Shown here: positions 1 to 8,558 of the stretch, piece by piece
How the letters are laid out: each line of letters opens with the position of its first letter
How positions within the stretch are numbered: the stretch's first letter is position 1
NCBI RefSeq assembly: GCF_014651035.1
Contig: NZ_BMWC01000024.1
Location: 1-43,379, forward strand
Direction: 5' to 3'
Origin: Streptomyces lomondensis
GTDB taxonomy: Bacteria > Actinomycetota > Actinomycetes > Streptomycetales > Streptomycetaceae
Length of the DNA: 43,379 nucleotides
Made by a program: the position numbers and the translations under genes
The notes under the pieces: generated by a model
Database searches by the model: none
What the model saw: the letters and a program-made list of their open reading frames with translations, nothing else
What the model was told of the DNA's origin: nothing

Positions 1-189
1 CCCCGCTCACCGGCACTGAACAGCACCGTCACTTCCCTGCGACCTGATCCAAACGACAGCCCCTAGCGGGACAGGTTTTGGCGCGACCTTTTACCTCCTC
101 TTGGGTGGAACCGTCAGCGCCTCGATATCCTCCTAACCCTTACGGGGGCGTGTGCCCCGCTGTCCTGAACCTTGCGATGGGTGCGGAGC

Positions 190-1779
190 ATGATCGAAGC
201 AGTCGGCCTGACGAAGCGCTACGGCGACAAGACCGCTGTGTACAACCTTTCCTTCCAGGTGCGGCCCGGAGCCGTCACCGGCTTCCTCGGGCCGAACGGT
301 TCGGGCAAGTCGACGACGATGCGGATGATCCTCGGCCTGGACAACCCGACCAGCGGTCAGGTCACGATCGGCGGCTATCCGTACCGCAAGCTGCCCAACG
401 CGCCCCGTCAGGTCGGCGCCCTGCTGGACGCCAAGGCCGTGCACGGCGGCCGGGCCGCCCGCAACCACCTGCTGTGCCTGGCCCAGCTGTCGGGCATCCC
501 GGCCCGGCGCGTGGACGAGGTGCTCGGGGTCGTCGGCCTCCAGGACGTGGCGAAGAAGCGGTCCAAGGGCTTCTCCCTCGGCATGGGGCAGCGGCTCGGC
601 ATCGCCGCGGCGCTGCTCGGCGACCCGCAGGTGCTGCTGTTCGACGAGCCGGTCAACGGGCTCGACCCCGAGGGCATCCTCTGGGTGCGCAACCTGATGA
701 AGGCGCTCGCGGCGGAGGGCCGGACGGTCTTCGTCTCCTCCCACCTGATGAGCGAGATGGCGCTGACCGCCGACCATCTCATCGTCATCGGGCGCGGGCA
801 GCTGCTCGCCGACATGAGCATCACGGACTTCATCTCCGCGAACTCCGCCGACTTCGCGCGGGTCCGTACGCCCGACACCGAGCCGCAGCAGCGCGAGAAG
901 CTGTCGTCCGCGCTCACCGAGGCGGGCGGGCACGTGCTGCCCGAGCAGGACGGCGCGCTGCGCGTGACCGGGCTGCCGCTCCCCCGCATCAGCGACATCG
1001 CGCACCACAGCGACGTGCGGCTGTGGGAGCTGTCGCCGCACCAGGCCTCGCTGGAGGAGGCGTACATGCGGATGACGCAGGGCGCCGTCGACTACCGCTC
1101 GACCATCGACCAGAAGGAAGGGCTCCAGCAGCCGCTGCCGCCCGGCGCGCAGCCGCCGATGCCGGTGCCCGGGCAGGGCCAGCCCGGCTGGTACGCCCCG
1201 CCGCCGCCCCAGCAGGGCGGGCAGTCGCTTCCGATGCCGCCGCAGGGCGCGCCGGTCCAGGCCCCGTCGGGCCCGTACGCCCCCGGGGCACCGGGAGCCC
1301 CGCAGAGCGCCTCCGGCGCGGGCACACCCAACCCGTACGCCCAGCCCGCACCCCAGGCGTCCCAGGGTTCCCAGAACGCCCCGCAGCCCGCCGCGCAGGG
1401 CTTCGCCCCGCCGATGCCCGCCTCGCCGCAGGCCCCCGTCGGCCAGCCGGCCGCCGCGCCCGCGCCCCAGGCACCGCAGGGCTCCGGCCAGCCCGGGCCG
1501 CAGGTCCTCGCGGGTCAGGCATCCGCGGGCCAGGCATCCGCCGCAGGTGCCCCGTCCGCGCCGCAGACCGGTGCCGCCGCCCCGTCCGCGCCGCAGGCAC
1601 CGCAGGGCCCCGGCCAGCCCGGCCGGCAGGCCCCCGCGGGCCAGGCATCCGCCGCAGGCGCCCCGTCCGCGCCGCAGGCCCCCGCGCAGCCCGCCGCCGC
1701 GCCGGTGTCCGCCGCTCCCGCGCAGCCGGCCGCCGCCGCCCCGACCTCCGATCTGACCAAGCCCGAGGACGCCCGATGA
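190..1779 (+). CDS. ABC transporter ATP-binding protein with long Pro/Gln/Ala-rich tail
   Basis: This is the ATPase subunit of an ABC-2 type exporter; the substrate is unknown. The N-terminal ~300 residues form a standard nucleotide-binding domain: Walker A GPNGSGKST at residues 34-42, signature SLGMGQR at about 129-135, Walker B VLLFDEP at about 148-154, and an H-switch in VFVSSHLMSE. Residues ~315-529 are a low-complexity Pro/Gln/Ala/Gly tail, unusual for this family, whose typical length is about 300. The ATG at 190 begins the conserved MIEAVGLTKRYG block; in-frame TTG (172) and GTG (181) codons lie just upstream, and no start has an ideally spaced ribosome site. The stop overlaps the permease start (ATGA at 1776-1779), so the two are translationally coupled. 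Confidence 0.93.
   Translation: MIEAVGLTKRYGDKTAVYNLSFQVRPGAVTGFLGPNGSGKSTTMRMILGLDNPTSGQVTIGGYPYRKLPNAPRQVGALLDAKAVHGGRAARNHLLCLAQLSGIPARRVDEVLGVVGLQDVAKKRSKGFSLGMGQRLGIAAALLGDPQVLLFDEPVNGLDPEGILWVRNLMKALAAEGRTVFVSSHLMSEMALTADHLIVIGRGQLLADMSITDFISANSADFARVRTPDTEPQQREKLSSALTEAGGHVLPEQDGALRVTGLPLPRISDIAHHSDVRLWELSPHQASLEEAYMRMTQGAVDYRSTIDQKEGLQQPLPPGAQPPMPVPGQGQPGWYAPPPPQQGGQSLPMPPQGAPVQAPSGPYAPGAPGAPQSASGAGTPNPYAQPAPQASQGSQNAPQPAAQGFAPPMPASPQAPVGQPAAAPAPQAPQGSGQPGPQVLAGQASAGQASAAGAPSAPQTGAAAPSAPQAPQGPGQPGRQAPAGQASAAGAPSAPQAPAQPAAAPVSAAPAQPAAAAPTSDLTKPEDAR
1527..1677 (+). repeat. pair of ~40-bp direct repeats in the ABC ATPase tail
   Basis: Nearly identical ~40-bp blocks at 1527-1566 and 1638-1677 (one visible T/C difference), 111 bp apart and therefore in frame. 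Both encode the peptide AGQASAAGAPSAPQ. A partial third copy starts near 1512. The repeats lie in the low-complexity tail and can expand or contract without shifting the frame. Confidence 0.8.
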
Positions 1780-2645
1780 GCAGCCCCCAGTCCCAGATGC
1801 CGCAGGCCGCGCCCGCCTGGCAGGCGGCGCCCGGTTCCCCGTACCCCGGCTACACCTCGCCGATCCCGGTCGTACGCACGCACCTCGGGCACGCCATCGC
1901 CTCCGAGTGGACGAAGATCAGGTCGGTGCGCTCCACGATGTGGACGCTCGGCGTGTTCGTCCTGCTCGTCGTCGGCATCGGCACGCTGACCGGCGTGGTG
2001 GTGATGAACTCCGACCCGGCCCTCTCCGGCGAGAGCCCGCTCGGCCTGGGCTTCTTCGGACTGCTGCTGGGCAGCATGTGCATCATCACGCTGGGCGTGC
2101 TGACCACCGCCTCGGAGTACGGCACCGGCATGGTCCGCACCACGATGGTCGCGTGCCCGAGCCGCGGCCGGGTGCTGGCGGCGAAGGCCGTGGTGTTCTT
2201 CCTGGTCGCGTTCGTGGTGACGCTGGTGTCCGCGTCCCTCGTCGCCTTCATGCACGTGGCGATGCTGGAGGGCGACGGGGCCAAGTCCCCCACCGGCGGG
2301 GAGTGGCTGAAGAGCACGGTCGGCATCGCGGCCTACATCGCGCTGCTCGGCCTGCTCTCGCTCGCCGTCGGCTCGATCATCCGGCACTCGGCGGGTGCCA
2401 TCACGATCATGATCGGTGCCGTGCTCGCCCCGCTGGTGATCGCGCTGTTCATGTTCTCGGAGTCGCTGGAGGGCGTGCGCCAGGCCCTGTTCGAGTACTC
2501 GATCCCGAACCAGCTCAGCATCTTCTACTCCAACTCCCTCAGCCAGTCCGGCCCGTCCGGCTGGGACCCGCTGTGGATCATCCTCGGCGCGACGGCCGTC
2601 GCGTTCGCCGCCGCCTTCGCCCTGCTGGAGAAGCGGGACGTCTGA
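1776..2645 (+). CDS. ABC-2 type transporter permease
   Basis: Membrane partner of the upstream ATPase, 289 residues. A Pro/Gln/Ala-rich cytoplasmic N-terminus (about 40 residues) resembles the composition of the ATPase tail. About six hydrophobic segments follow, the first around STMWTLGVFVLLVVGIGTL and the last near the C-terminus before LLEKRDV. The segment TASEYGTGMVRTTM is the short amphipathic loop common in ABC-2 permeases of antibiotic and lipid exporters. The start overlaps the ATPase stop by four bases. Substrate cannot be deduced; resistance or signalling export is possible but not shown. Confidence 0.9.
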   Translation: MSSPQSQMPQAAPAWQAAPGSPYPGYTSPIPVVRTHLGHAIASEWTKIRSVRSTMWTLGVFVLLVVGIGTLTGVVVMNSDPALSGESPLGLGFFGLLLGSMCIITLGVLTTASEYGTGMVRTTMVACPSRGRVLAAKAVVFFLVAFVVTLVSASLVAFMHVAMLEGDGAKSPTGGEWLKSTVGIAAYIALLGLLSLAVGSIIRHSAGAITIMIGAVLAPLVIALFMFSESLEGVRQALFEYSIPNQLSIFYSNSLSQSGPSGWDPLWIILGATAVAFAAAFALLEKRDV

Positions 2646-2651
2646 GGTCCG

Positions 2652-2984
2652 TCAGAATCTGGGCGCGTTACGGGACCGCCGCACCCCCGGGGTGCGGCGG
2701 TCCCGCGCGTTCCAGCAGGCCTTGTGCCAGTGCCGGCGGTCGTCGACGCCCGTGTGCTCGGCCCAGGCCACCACGTGCGGCACACCGTCCGGGATCAGCT
2801 GGTCGCAGCCGGGGCAGCGGTACGACTTGCCCTGCGCGCTCGCGCCGGCCACGTGCCGCACGCTCCAGTTCTCGCCCTGCCAGTGCTCCGAGGACTGCCA
2901 GCCGCCGTAGCGGCCGGGGCGGTCGTCCTCGGCGGTCCGGCCGGACGTACCGGCGCCCTTGGGTCGGTTGCGACGCGGGGACAC
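2652..2984 (-). CDS. small conserved Zn-ribbon-like protein
   Basis: A 110-residue basic protein that streptomycete annotations often label 'ATP/GTP-binding', although no P-loop is visible. Residues 54-61 (SYRCPGCD) and 84-91 (RHWHKACW) supply Cys57, Cys60, His85/His87 and Cys90, a plausible single zinc site. The GTG start at 2984 is preceded by GAGAGG at 7 nt; upstream in-frame codons have no ribosome site. It converges on the ABC permease, with 6 nt between the stops. Its last codons (residues 94-104) lie inside a perfect hairpin (see 2672-2704). Function unknown; nucleic-acid or zinc binding is only an inference from composition. Confidence 0.8.
   Translation of the reverse strand: MSPRRNRPKGAGTSGRTAEDDRPGRYGGWQSSEHWQGENWSVRHVAGASAQGKSYRCPGCDQLIPDGVPHVVAWAEHTGVDDRRHWHKACWNARDRRTPGVRRSRNAPRF
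2672..2704. terminator. perfect 16-bp inverted repeat between convergent genes
   Basis: Arms GGGACCGCCGCACCCC (2672-2687) and GGGGTGCGGCGGTCCC (2689-2704) are perfectly complementary around one base. The position just past the permease stop suggests a terminator for the plus-strand ABC operon, although no U-tract follows. The hairpin lies entirely within the 3' coding end of the minus-strand gene. Confidence 0.7.
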
Positions 2985-3238
2985 GGGACACCTCTCGGGG
3001 CTATACAGGAAGCGGGCCGTGTCCAGCCTACGCGGCGCGGACGGGGGTACGCGTACGGCACCAATCGCCATAAGTCCCTCTCCGGGCGAGGCGGGCTCTC
3101 CCTCCTGAGCCCCCCGCCGAGCGCTCCATTGAGCAGACAATCCGCAAAATACTCCGACCGGCCGTGTCCTGGGCACGTGTCAGACGGTTATGCGCTGTAG
3201 GGGGAGCTCCGTGTCGGAGCCAAGGAAGCAGGAAAGCA

Positions 3239-4267
3239 ATGCGCGTTGGAAGTTTCGTGTTGGCGGCCCAGTTCCCCGGCCAGGGTGAGGGAGAGGCGCT
3301 GCACCGCGCGGTCCGCTCGGCCGAGGTGGCCGAGGAGGCCGGGCTCGACACGGTCTGGCTGGCCGAGCACCACTTCGTGCCGTACGGCACGTGCCCGTCC
3401 GCCATCACCCTGGCCGCCTTACTGCTCGGCCGCACCCGCCGCATCCGGGTCGGTACGGCGGTCAGCGTCCTGCCCACCGCTCACCCCGTGACCCTCGGCG
3501 AACAGGCCGCGCTGCTGCACCACACCAGCAACGGCCGTTTCACGCTCGGCGTCGGCCGCGGCGGCCCGTGGGTCGACCTGGAGGTGTTCGGCGCGGGCCT
3601 GGAGGCGTACGAGAAGGGGTTCCCGGAGGCCCTGGACGTCCTGGAGCGCTGGCTGCGCGACCCGTCCGTGGCGGCCGACGGAGAGCGCTTCCGCTTCCGT
3701 GAAGTCCCGGTGGTGCCGCGGCCGTCGGAGGCCCTGACCGAGGTCGAGGGGCCCGAGCTCGTCGTCGCCTGCACCTCGCCGGCGAGCGTGCGCCTGGCGG
3801 CCGAGCGCGGGCTGTCGATGCTGCTCGGGATGCATGTGGGGGACGAGGAGAAGGCCGAGATGGTCGCCCTGTGGCGGCAGCACGCGCGGGCGTGCGGCCG
3901 GTCGCCCGAGGAGGTTCTCGGCGCGTCCCATGTGTCGGCCGGCGTCTGCCAGATCGCGGACAAGCGGGTCGACGCGGCGGAGACGCTGATGAAGGCGATG
4001 CCGGGCTGGCTGAAGCAGGGACTGGAAGCGCATGTCACGGTCGACGGGCGGACGCGCCGGATGCGCGACCCCCTGGCGTACACGGAACTGCTCTGCGGGC
4101 TGCACCCGGTGGGCACACCGCGGCTGTGCGCCGACCGGCTGGCGGCGACCAGCGAGCGGACCGGCATCTCCCGCTTCGCCCTGCTCGTCGAGGGCTCCGG
4201 GGACCTGGCGGCGACCGAGGAGAACGTACGGCGGCTGGGCACCGAGGTGCTCCCCCAACTCCGATGA
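3239..4267 (+). CDS. LLM-class flavin-dependent oxidoreductase (luciferase-like)
   Basis: A 342-residue TIM-barrel protein of the bacterial luciferase/F420-dependent oxidoreductase superfamily. It uses FMN or F420; the substrate is unknown. Family marks are the N-terminal strand MRVGSFVLAAQF, the block GLDTVWLAEHHF at about residues 35-46 (typical of the LuxA-like subgroup), RRIRVGTAVSVLP, and the glycine-rich GRFTLGVGRGGPW. The C-terminal part keeps the GTPRLCADRL helix. The ATG at 3239 follows a purine-rich AAGGAAGCAGGAAA stretch; a GTG-initiated frame from 3164 would add residues of no family character. It is monocistronic and divergent from the small gene at 2652-2984. Confidence 0.9.
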   Translation: MRVGSFVLAAQFPGQGEGEALHRAVRSAEVAEEAGLDTVWLAEHHFVPYGTCPSAITLAALLLGRTRRIRVGTAVSVLPTAHPVTLGEQAALLHHTSNGRFTLGVGRGGPWVDLEVFGAGLEAYEKGFPEALDVLERWLRDPSVAADGERFRFREVPVVPRPSEALTEVEGPELVVACTSPASVRLAAERGLSMLLGMHVGDEEKAEMVALWRQHARACGRSPEEVLGASHVSAGVCQIADKRVDAAETLMKAMPGWLKQGLEAHVTVDGRTRRMRDPLAYTELLCGLHPVGTPRLCADRLAATSERTGISRFALLVEGSGDLAATEENVRRLGTEVLPQLR

Positions 4268-4399
4268 GCGGACCGGGCGTCGGGGAACAGCCGTGCGGCG
4301 CACGGGACTTCGGGGTGGGCGGGGACGTCACGGGAGGCTTGCCGCCCCGGTACAAAACTGCACCTCCCGCGTACGGAGCGGCAAGCGGACGGCGCCGCG

Positions 4400-4792
4400 T
4401 CAGCAGTCCCGGAACTCGGGCGACTGGTTCAGCACCTGGCTGCGGGCCGAGGTGAAGCGGCCCAGCGTCTCGTCGACCGAGGAGTCAAGCGGGAACACGG
4501 CCACCCGGTGGCAGTTCTGGAAGGCCAGCCGCACACCGAAGTGCCGTTGCAGCGCGCCGCGTATCGCGTCACTCGCAAGCGCACGCAGCAACTGACCGCG
4601 TGCCTGCTCGTCCGGCGGAGGCGTCTGGTTGTCGGCGAACGCACCGCCGTCCACCTTCAGCTGGGCCACCAGGGAGCTGATCATCTCCCACGCATAGGGC
4701 AGGGAGGTCCGGACGCAGTCGACGAATTCCACTTCGTCGACCTCGCCTCGCTCGGCCTGTTCGAGTAGGGCCGGTGAGACGTCGAGCGACAT
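4400..4792 (-). CDS. small conserved actinobacterial protein (SCO5389-like)
   Basis: A 130-residue soluble protein of unknown function. Its sequence (MSLDVSPALLEQAERGEVDE at the N-terminus, FQNCHRVAVFP near the C-terminus) and position beside nucS match my memory of a conserved streptomycete family named after SCO5389. No catalytic motif, signal peptide or membrane segment is visible. The N-terminal half is acidic and helical; Cys residues occur at three scattered positions. The ATG at 4792 is preceded by GAGAGGAG at about 6 nt, a strong ribosome site. It is divergent from nucS across a 256-bp intergenic region. Confidence 0.82.
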   Translation of the reverse strand: MSLDVSPALLEQAERGEVDEVEFVDCVRTSLPYAWEMISSLVAQLKVDGGAFADNQTPPPDEQARGQLLRALASDAIRGALQRHFGVRLAFQNCHRVAVFPLDSSVDETLGRFTSARSQVLNQSPEFRDC

Positions 4793-5034
4793 GAGTTCTC
4801 CTCTCGCACCCCCGCCCGGCGGGCAGGGGTTGCCGGACAGATAAGGGAGTTCGCGATACCGGACACACTGCGTACACGCATCGCGACCTCCCGTTCATAC
4901 CGTAAGCAACCGACGGTGACGGCACCAGGAGAATGCGCAGATGATGCACTCCCGGTGTGCACATCCTGCACACAATCGGCCATTACCGAACACGTGTTTT
5001 CCAGGGCGAATCGCGTCGACAGGCGCCCGTCGAG

Positions 5035-5040
5035 TAGCGT
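5035..5040 (+). promoter_or_regulatory. candidate -10 box for nucS
   Basis: TAGCGT lies 8 nt before the nucS ATG and no Shine-Dalgarno sequence precedes that codon. This arrangement suggests a leaderless or nearly leaderless transcript. No convincing -35 box is seen at 16-18 bp. Confidence 0.35.
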
Positions 5041-5048
5041 TGCCGACC

Positions 5049-5720
5049 ATGCGTCTCGTCATTGCCCGCTGCTCCGTCGACTACGCCGGGCGGCTCACCG
5101 CCCACCTTCCCTCGGCCCCGCGCCTGATCCTGGTGAAGGCGGACGGCAGCGTCTCGATCCACGCCGACGACCGGGCCTACAAGCCCCTGAACTGGATGTC
5201 GCCGCCCTGCACGCTGAAGGAGGGCACCGGCGAGGACGAGGGCGTCTGGACCGTCGTCAACAAGGCGGGCGAGAAGCTCATCATCACGATGGAGGAAGTC
5301 CTCCACGACTCCTCGCACGAACTGGGCGTGGATCCCGGCCTGATCAAGGACGGCGTGGAAGCGCACCTCCAGGAGTTGCTCGCCGACCGCATCGAGACGC
5401 TCGGTGAGGGCTACACCCTGATCCGCCGCGAGTACCCGACGGCCATCGGGCCGGTCGACATCCTGTGCCGGGACGCCGACGGCAAGACCGTCGCGGTGGA
5501 GATCAAGCGGCGCGGTGAGATCGACGGCGTGGAGCAGCTGACGCGCTATCTGGAGCTGCTGAACCGCGATCCCCACCTCGCCCCGGTCCGCGGCATCTTC
5601 GCCGCTCAGGAGATCAAGCCGCAGGCCCGCGTCCTCGCGACCGACCGCGGCATCGGCTGCCAGGTCCTCGACTACGACGCGCTGCGGGGCATCGAGGACG
5701 ACAAGCTGCGGCTGTTCTGA
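5049..5720 (+). CDS. nucS: endonuclease NucS (EndoMS), mismatch repair
   Basis: Mismatch-specific double-strand endonuclease that replaces MutS/MutL in actinobacteria. The 223 residues comprise an N-terminal DNA-binding beta domain (1-~105) and a C-terminal RecB-like nuclease domain with Asp137 (GPVDILCR) and Glu151-x-Lys153 (AVEIKRR), the expected D...ExK set. The protein ends in KLRLF, matching the short C-terminal motif reported to bind the sliding clamp. The ATG at 5049 begins the family's MRLVIARCSVDY; an upstream in-frame ATG (4941) would add about 36 unrelated residues. It is followed by a strong hairpin shared with the convergent gene. Confidence 0.96.
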   Translation: MRLVIARCSVDYAGRLTAHLPSAPRLILVKADGSVSIHADDRAYKPLNWMSPPCTLKEGTGEDEGVWTVVNKAGEKLIITMEEVLHDSSHELGVDPGLIKDGVEAHLQELLADRIETLGEGYTLIRREYPTAIGPVDILCRDADGKTVAVEIKRRGEIDGVEQLTRYLELLNRDPHLAPVRGIFAAQEIKPQARVLATDRGIGCQVLDYDALRGIEDDKLRLF

Positions 5721-5742
5721 CACACCTCCGTACACGACGAAG

Positions 5743-5773
5743 AGGGCCGGGTCCGAGGAACGGACCCGGCCCT
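5743..5773. terminator. bidirectional terminator between nucS and the NTPase-like gene
   Basis: AGGGCCGGGTCCG (5743-5755), loop AGGAA, then CGGACCCGGCCCT (5761-5773): a perfect 13-bp stem between two convergent stop codons. No U-tract, as is usual in streptomycetes. Confidence 0.85.
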
Positions 5774-5789
5774 GCTGTGCGTACGGGTG

Positions 5790-8291
5790 TCAGATCACCT
5801 GTTCCGAGTTGCTGGGCGTGCCCGGGCTGCTCTCCGGCGCGCTCGCCGTGGTGCTCGCGGGGGTGCTGGGGGCCGGGCCGCTCGCCGAGTCGGAGGTGGA
5901 CGGCTGCGACGTGGGCGGCTGCGAGGTCGGCGGCTGCGACGTGGGGGGCTGCGAGGTCGGCGGCTGCGAGGTCGGCGGGTCGGACGTCGGCGGCTTGGAC
6001 GTCGTGGGGGGCCTGGACGTCGTCGGCGGCTTCGATGTCGTGGGCGGCTTGGAAGACGTCGGCGGCTTCGACGACGAGGCCGAGCCGCTGGGATCCGGCG
6101 AGCCACTGGGCTCGTCCGTCGGCGTCGGGTCGTCCGACGTGCCGAGCGTGCCGTCCGGGCCCGGGTCGGTCGGGCGGCTCGTCGCCGCCGCGCCGGTGTC
6201 GCCGTCACGGTCCTTCACCGGCCGGTCGGCGCCCAGGCTGCCGTCGCTCACGCCCTCGCTGGCCGAGGGGTTGACGCCGACCTGGTCGGACGGCGCGCCC
6301 GGCTCGTTGTCGGAGGTGGCGCCGAGCGTCACCACCGTGCCGAGCACGGCGACGAGCAGGGCACCGGCACCGGCGGCCACGAGGTTGCGCCGGGCCAGGC
6401 CCTTGAGACCGCCCCGGGCCTTGCGTGAGGGCATGGGTGAGCTGCGGTGGGTGACCACGGCCGGGGAGGACGGCTGCTGGAGTGTCGGGAAGGCCGCCGG
6501 GACACCGCCGGCCGGAGACGCCGACTCCTCGTACCTGGCGTCGGGCACCTCCTCGCCCGCGGTCGGCCCGAGTCCGATCGGCGTGCCCGAGCGGTCGGCG
6601 ACCAGGGCGAGGGCGCGGCGGCCCGCGACGGTGCCGCGCTTGTCGGCGAGGGCGCCGCGCAGGCCGATGGAGGCCTCCAGTTCGGCGCGGGCGCGGTCGA
6701 GCTGTCCGCCGCACAGGGCGAGGATGCCGAGCTCGTGGTGGAAGTAGGCCTCTTCGGCGACGTCCCCGGCGAGTCCGGCGGCCTCGGCGCCGGTCCGCAG
6801 GGCCTGTTCCCAGGCGCTCCAGTGCAGTCCGGCGGCGAAGGCGGGCGAGGCGGTGCGGGCCAGGTGCACGGCCGCGCTCTCCTCGTCCTCGGCGGGCGGG
6901 CGCGTGGCCGGCCCGAGGAGGGCCAGCGCGGCGAGGAGCGCGTCGGCCTCGGCGCACACGCGCTCCGGGGTGACCGAGGGGTGCCCGGCCCACCAGGAGT
7001 AGTGCTGGGCGGCGCTGCGGGCGGCGGCCTCGGCCTCGTCGGCGTATCCGGCGACCTCCAGTTGCGCCGGGACGCCCGCGGCGAGCCGGTAGCGGGAACC
7101 GACCGGGGAGACCAGGCCGCAGGCGGCCAGTTCGCCGAGCGCGGCGTCCGCGTGGGTGTCGCCGACCAGGGCGGGCAGATGCGCCTGGTGCGGGACCTCG
7201 CCGCCGAGCGCGACGGCGAACCGCAGGGTGGCGCGGGCGGAGGCGCTCAGCCGGGAGGCGAGCAGCGATGCGGGCGCCGCGGCCTCACCGAGCGAGGGCA
7301 GCGGCACCTCGTCGCCGGCGTCGTCGTACGCGTCGGCCCGGGGCGCCTCCGGGAAGACGCCGAAGTCGTCGGCGGCGCTCGCCCCGGCGCGCAGCCGGTC
7401 GCGTTGCCGCAGCAGGGCGCCGGCCTGGACGAAGCGCAGCGGCAGGCCCTCGGACTCGAACCAGAGGTCGCCCGCCCAGTTGGACTCCTCGTCGGTGAGG
7501 GGCCGGCCGACGGCGTGCTCCAGCAGGTCGAGCCCGGCCGCGCGGTCCAGGCCGCCGAGGAAGACCTCCTCGACGGCGGCCTCGGCGGAGGGGGCGGGCA
7601 CGTCCGGGGTGGCGCCGAGCAGGAAGGCGCACTCGGGGGTGGCCTCCAGCAGTTCGTCGAGCGCGGCGCCGCCGAACTCGAGGTCGTCCAGGACGACGAC
7701 CGCGCCGATCTCACGCAGGCAGGAGAGCAGTTCGTCCTGGTCCGGGCGGTGCAGGGGGGCGTTGTACACCGCGTAGAAGAGGTCGTACAGCAGGTCGTCG
7801 GAGGTGCGGCCGAAGCCGTTGAGCCGGACGACGCCGTCGGGGGCGAGGTCCGCGCAGTCCTCGGCGACGAGGTCGAGCAGGCGGGTGCGGCCGGAGCCGG
7901 CCGGGCCGGTGAGGCGGACGGAGCGGCCGCGGGCGAGCAGGCGCACCAGCCGCTCGCGTTCGTCCTGGCGGGCCAGCAGCGGCAGGGCGGGCTGCGCGGG
8001 TCCGGGCGGGACGGGCGGCCGGGACGCGCGCTCGGCCTCGGCGCGCTCGGCCGCGGTGAGCTTCACGGGCCGGGCGGGCCGTTCGGCGGGCGGGCAGACT
8101 TCTATCTCGCTGCCGTCGACGGGGTTGACGGTCAGCAGGAAGTCGCCGGAGACGAGCTGCACCGTGCGGGCGAGCGCGGGCGCGTGCTGTCCGAAGTCGG
8201 GTGTGAGGGAGTCCCGGGGCGGGCGCTGGCGCGGCGCCTGGCCGTCGCCCTCGTGGCCGTACTCCTCGGGTCCCCGGGTGTTCGGGTCCAT
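5790..8291 (-). CDS. membrane-anchored NTPase-like protein with Pro/Thr/Ser repeat tail
   Basis: An 833-residue protein in three parts. Residues ~105-260 look like a STAND/AAA-type nucleotide-binding domain: GPAGSGRT at 129-136 occupies the Walker A position and VVVLDD at 198-203 the Walker B position. The usual Walker A Lys is Arg135 (codon CGC). Residues ~260-590 are helical, with winged-helix- and TPR-like character. One hydrophobic segment at ~634-655 (NLVAAGAGALLVAVLGTVV) follows a basic stretch, implying an N-in/C-out anchor. The ~178-residue tail is rich in Pro, Thr and Ser with tandem PPTSQ and KPPTT repeats, likely wall-spanning. No partner domain identifies its role. It lies upstream of nothing obvious on its own strand; the STAS gene is 267 bp upstream. 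Confidence 0.85.
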   Translation of the reverse strand: MDPNTRGPEEYGHEGDGQAPRQRPPRDSLTPDFGQHAPALARTVQLVSGDFLLTVNPVDGSEIEVCPPAERPARPVKLTAAERAEAERASRPPVPPGPAQPALPLLARQDERERLVRLLARGRSVRLTGPAGSGRTRLLDLVAEDCADLAPDGVVRLNGFGRTSDDLLYDLFYAVYNAPLHRPDQDELLSCLREIGAVVVLDDLEFGGAALDELLEATPECAFLLGATPDVPAPSAEAAVEEVFLGGLDRAAGLDLLEHAVGRPLTDEESNWAGDLWFESEGLPLRFVQAGALLRQRDRLRAGASAADDFGVFPEAPRADAYDDAGDEVPLPSLGEAAAPASLLASRLSASARATLRFAVALGGEVPHQAHLPALVGDTHADAALGELAACGLVSPVGSRYRLAAGVPAQLEVAGYADEAEAAARSAAQHYSWWAGHPSVTPERVCAEADALLAALALLGPATRPPAEDEESAAVHLARTASPAFAAGLHWSAWEQALRTGAEAAGLAGDVAEEAYFHHELGILALCGGQLDRARAELEASIGLRGALADKRGTVAGRRALALVADRSGTPIGLGPTAGEEVPDARYEESASPAGGVPAAFPTLQQPSSPAVVTHRSSPMPSRKARGGLKGLARRNLVAAGAGALLVAVLGTVVTLGATSDNEPGAPSDQVGVNPSASEGVSDGSLGADRPVKDRDGDTGAAATSRPTDPGPDGTLGTSDDPTPTDEPSGSPDPSGSASSSKPPTSSKPPTTSKPPTTSRPPTTSKPPTSDPPTSQPPTSQPPTSQPPTSQPPTSQPSTSDSASGPAPSTPASTTASAPESSPGTPSNSEQVI
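5905..6070 (-). repeat. tandem 15-18-bp repeats encoding PPTSQ / KPPTT
   Basis: About five 15-bp units related to GGCGGCTGCGAGGTC (plus-strand reading) run from about 5905 to 5980, encoding PPTSQ. They are followed to about 6070 by less regular units encoding KPPTT/KPPTSS. Copies differ by single bases, and unit lengths are multiples of three. Confidence 0.85.
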
Positions 8292-8558
8292 AGGTCAAGC
8301 CCCCCAAAAGCGTGTGTGTGCCTGAAAAAGCCCCTCCCGGCCTTGCTGCACACCGCGCTGTCGCTTCTGGTCCGGGCCCGCTCGAAGGGTGGCAAGGCAG
8401 CGGGCAGCCGAACCCTAAACCTTCGCACAGTATCTACGACAGTCCGGGGTACCGCGCCGTCCGTAACGTCACGGTCTCGTGAGGATTGTGCGCGTCGCAC
8501 GATGCGACGACGTCCGTGCGGGTCTCCCCGGTCGCCCGGTTCACACCCGTACACGGAG

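Noticed and set aside
5905..6070. CRISPR-like short regular repeats
   Set aside because: Units are 15-18 bp, contiguous without spacers, and in frame within a gene.
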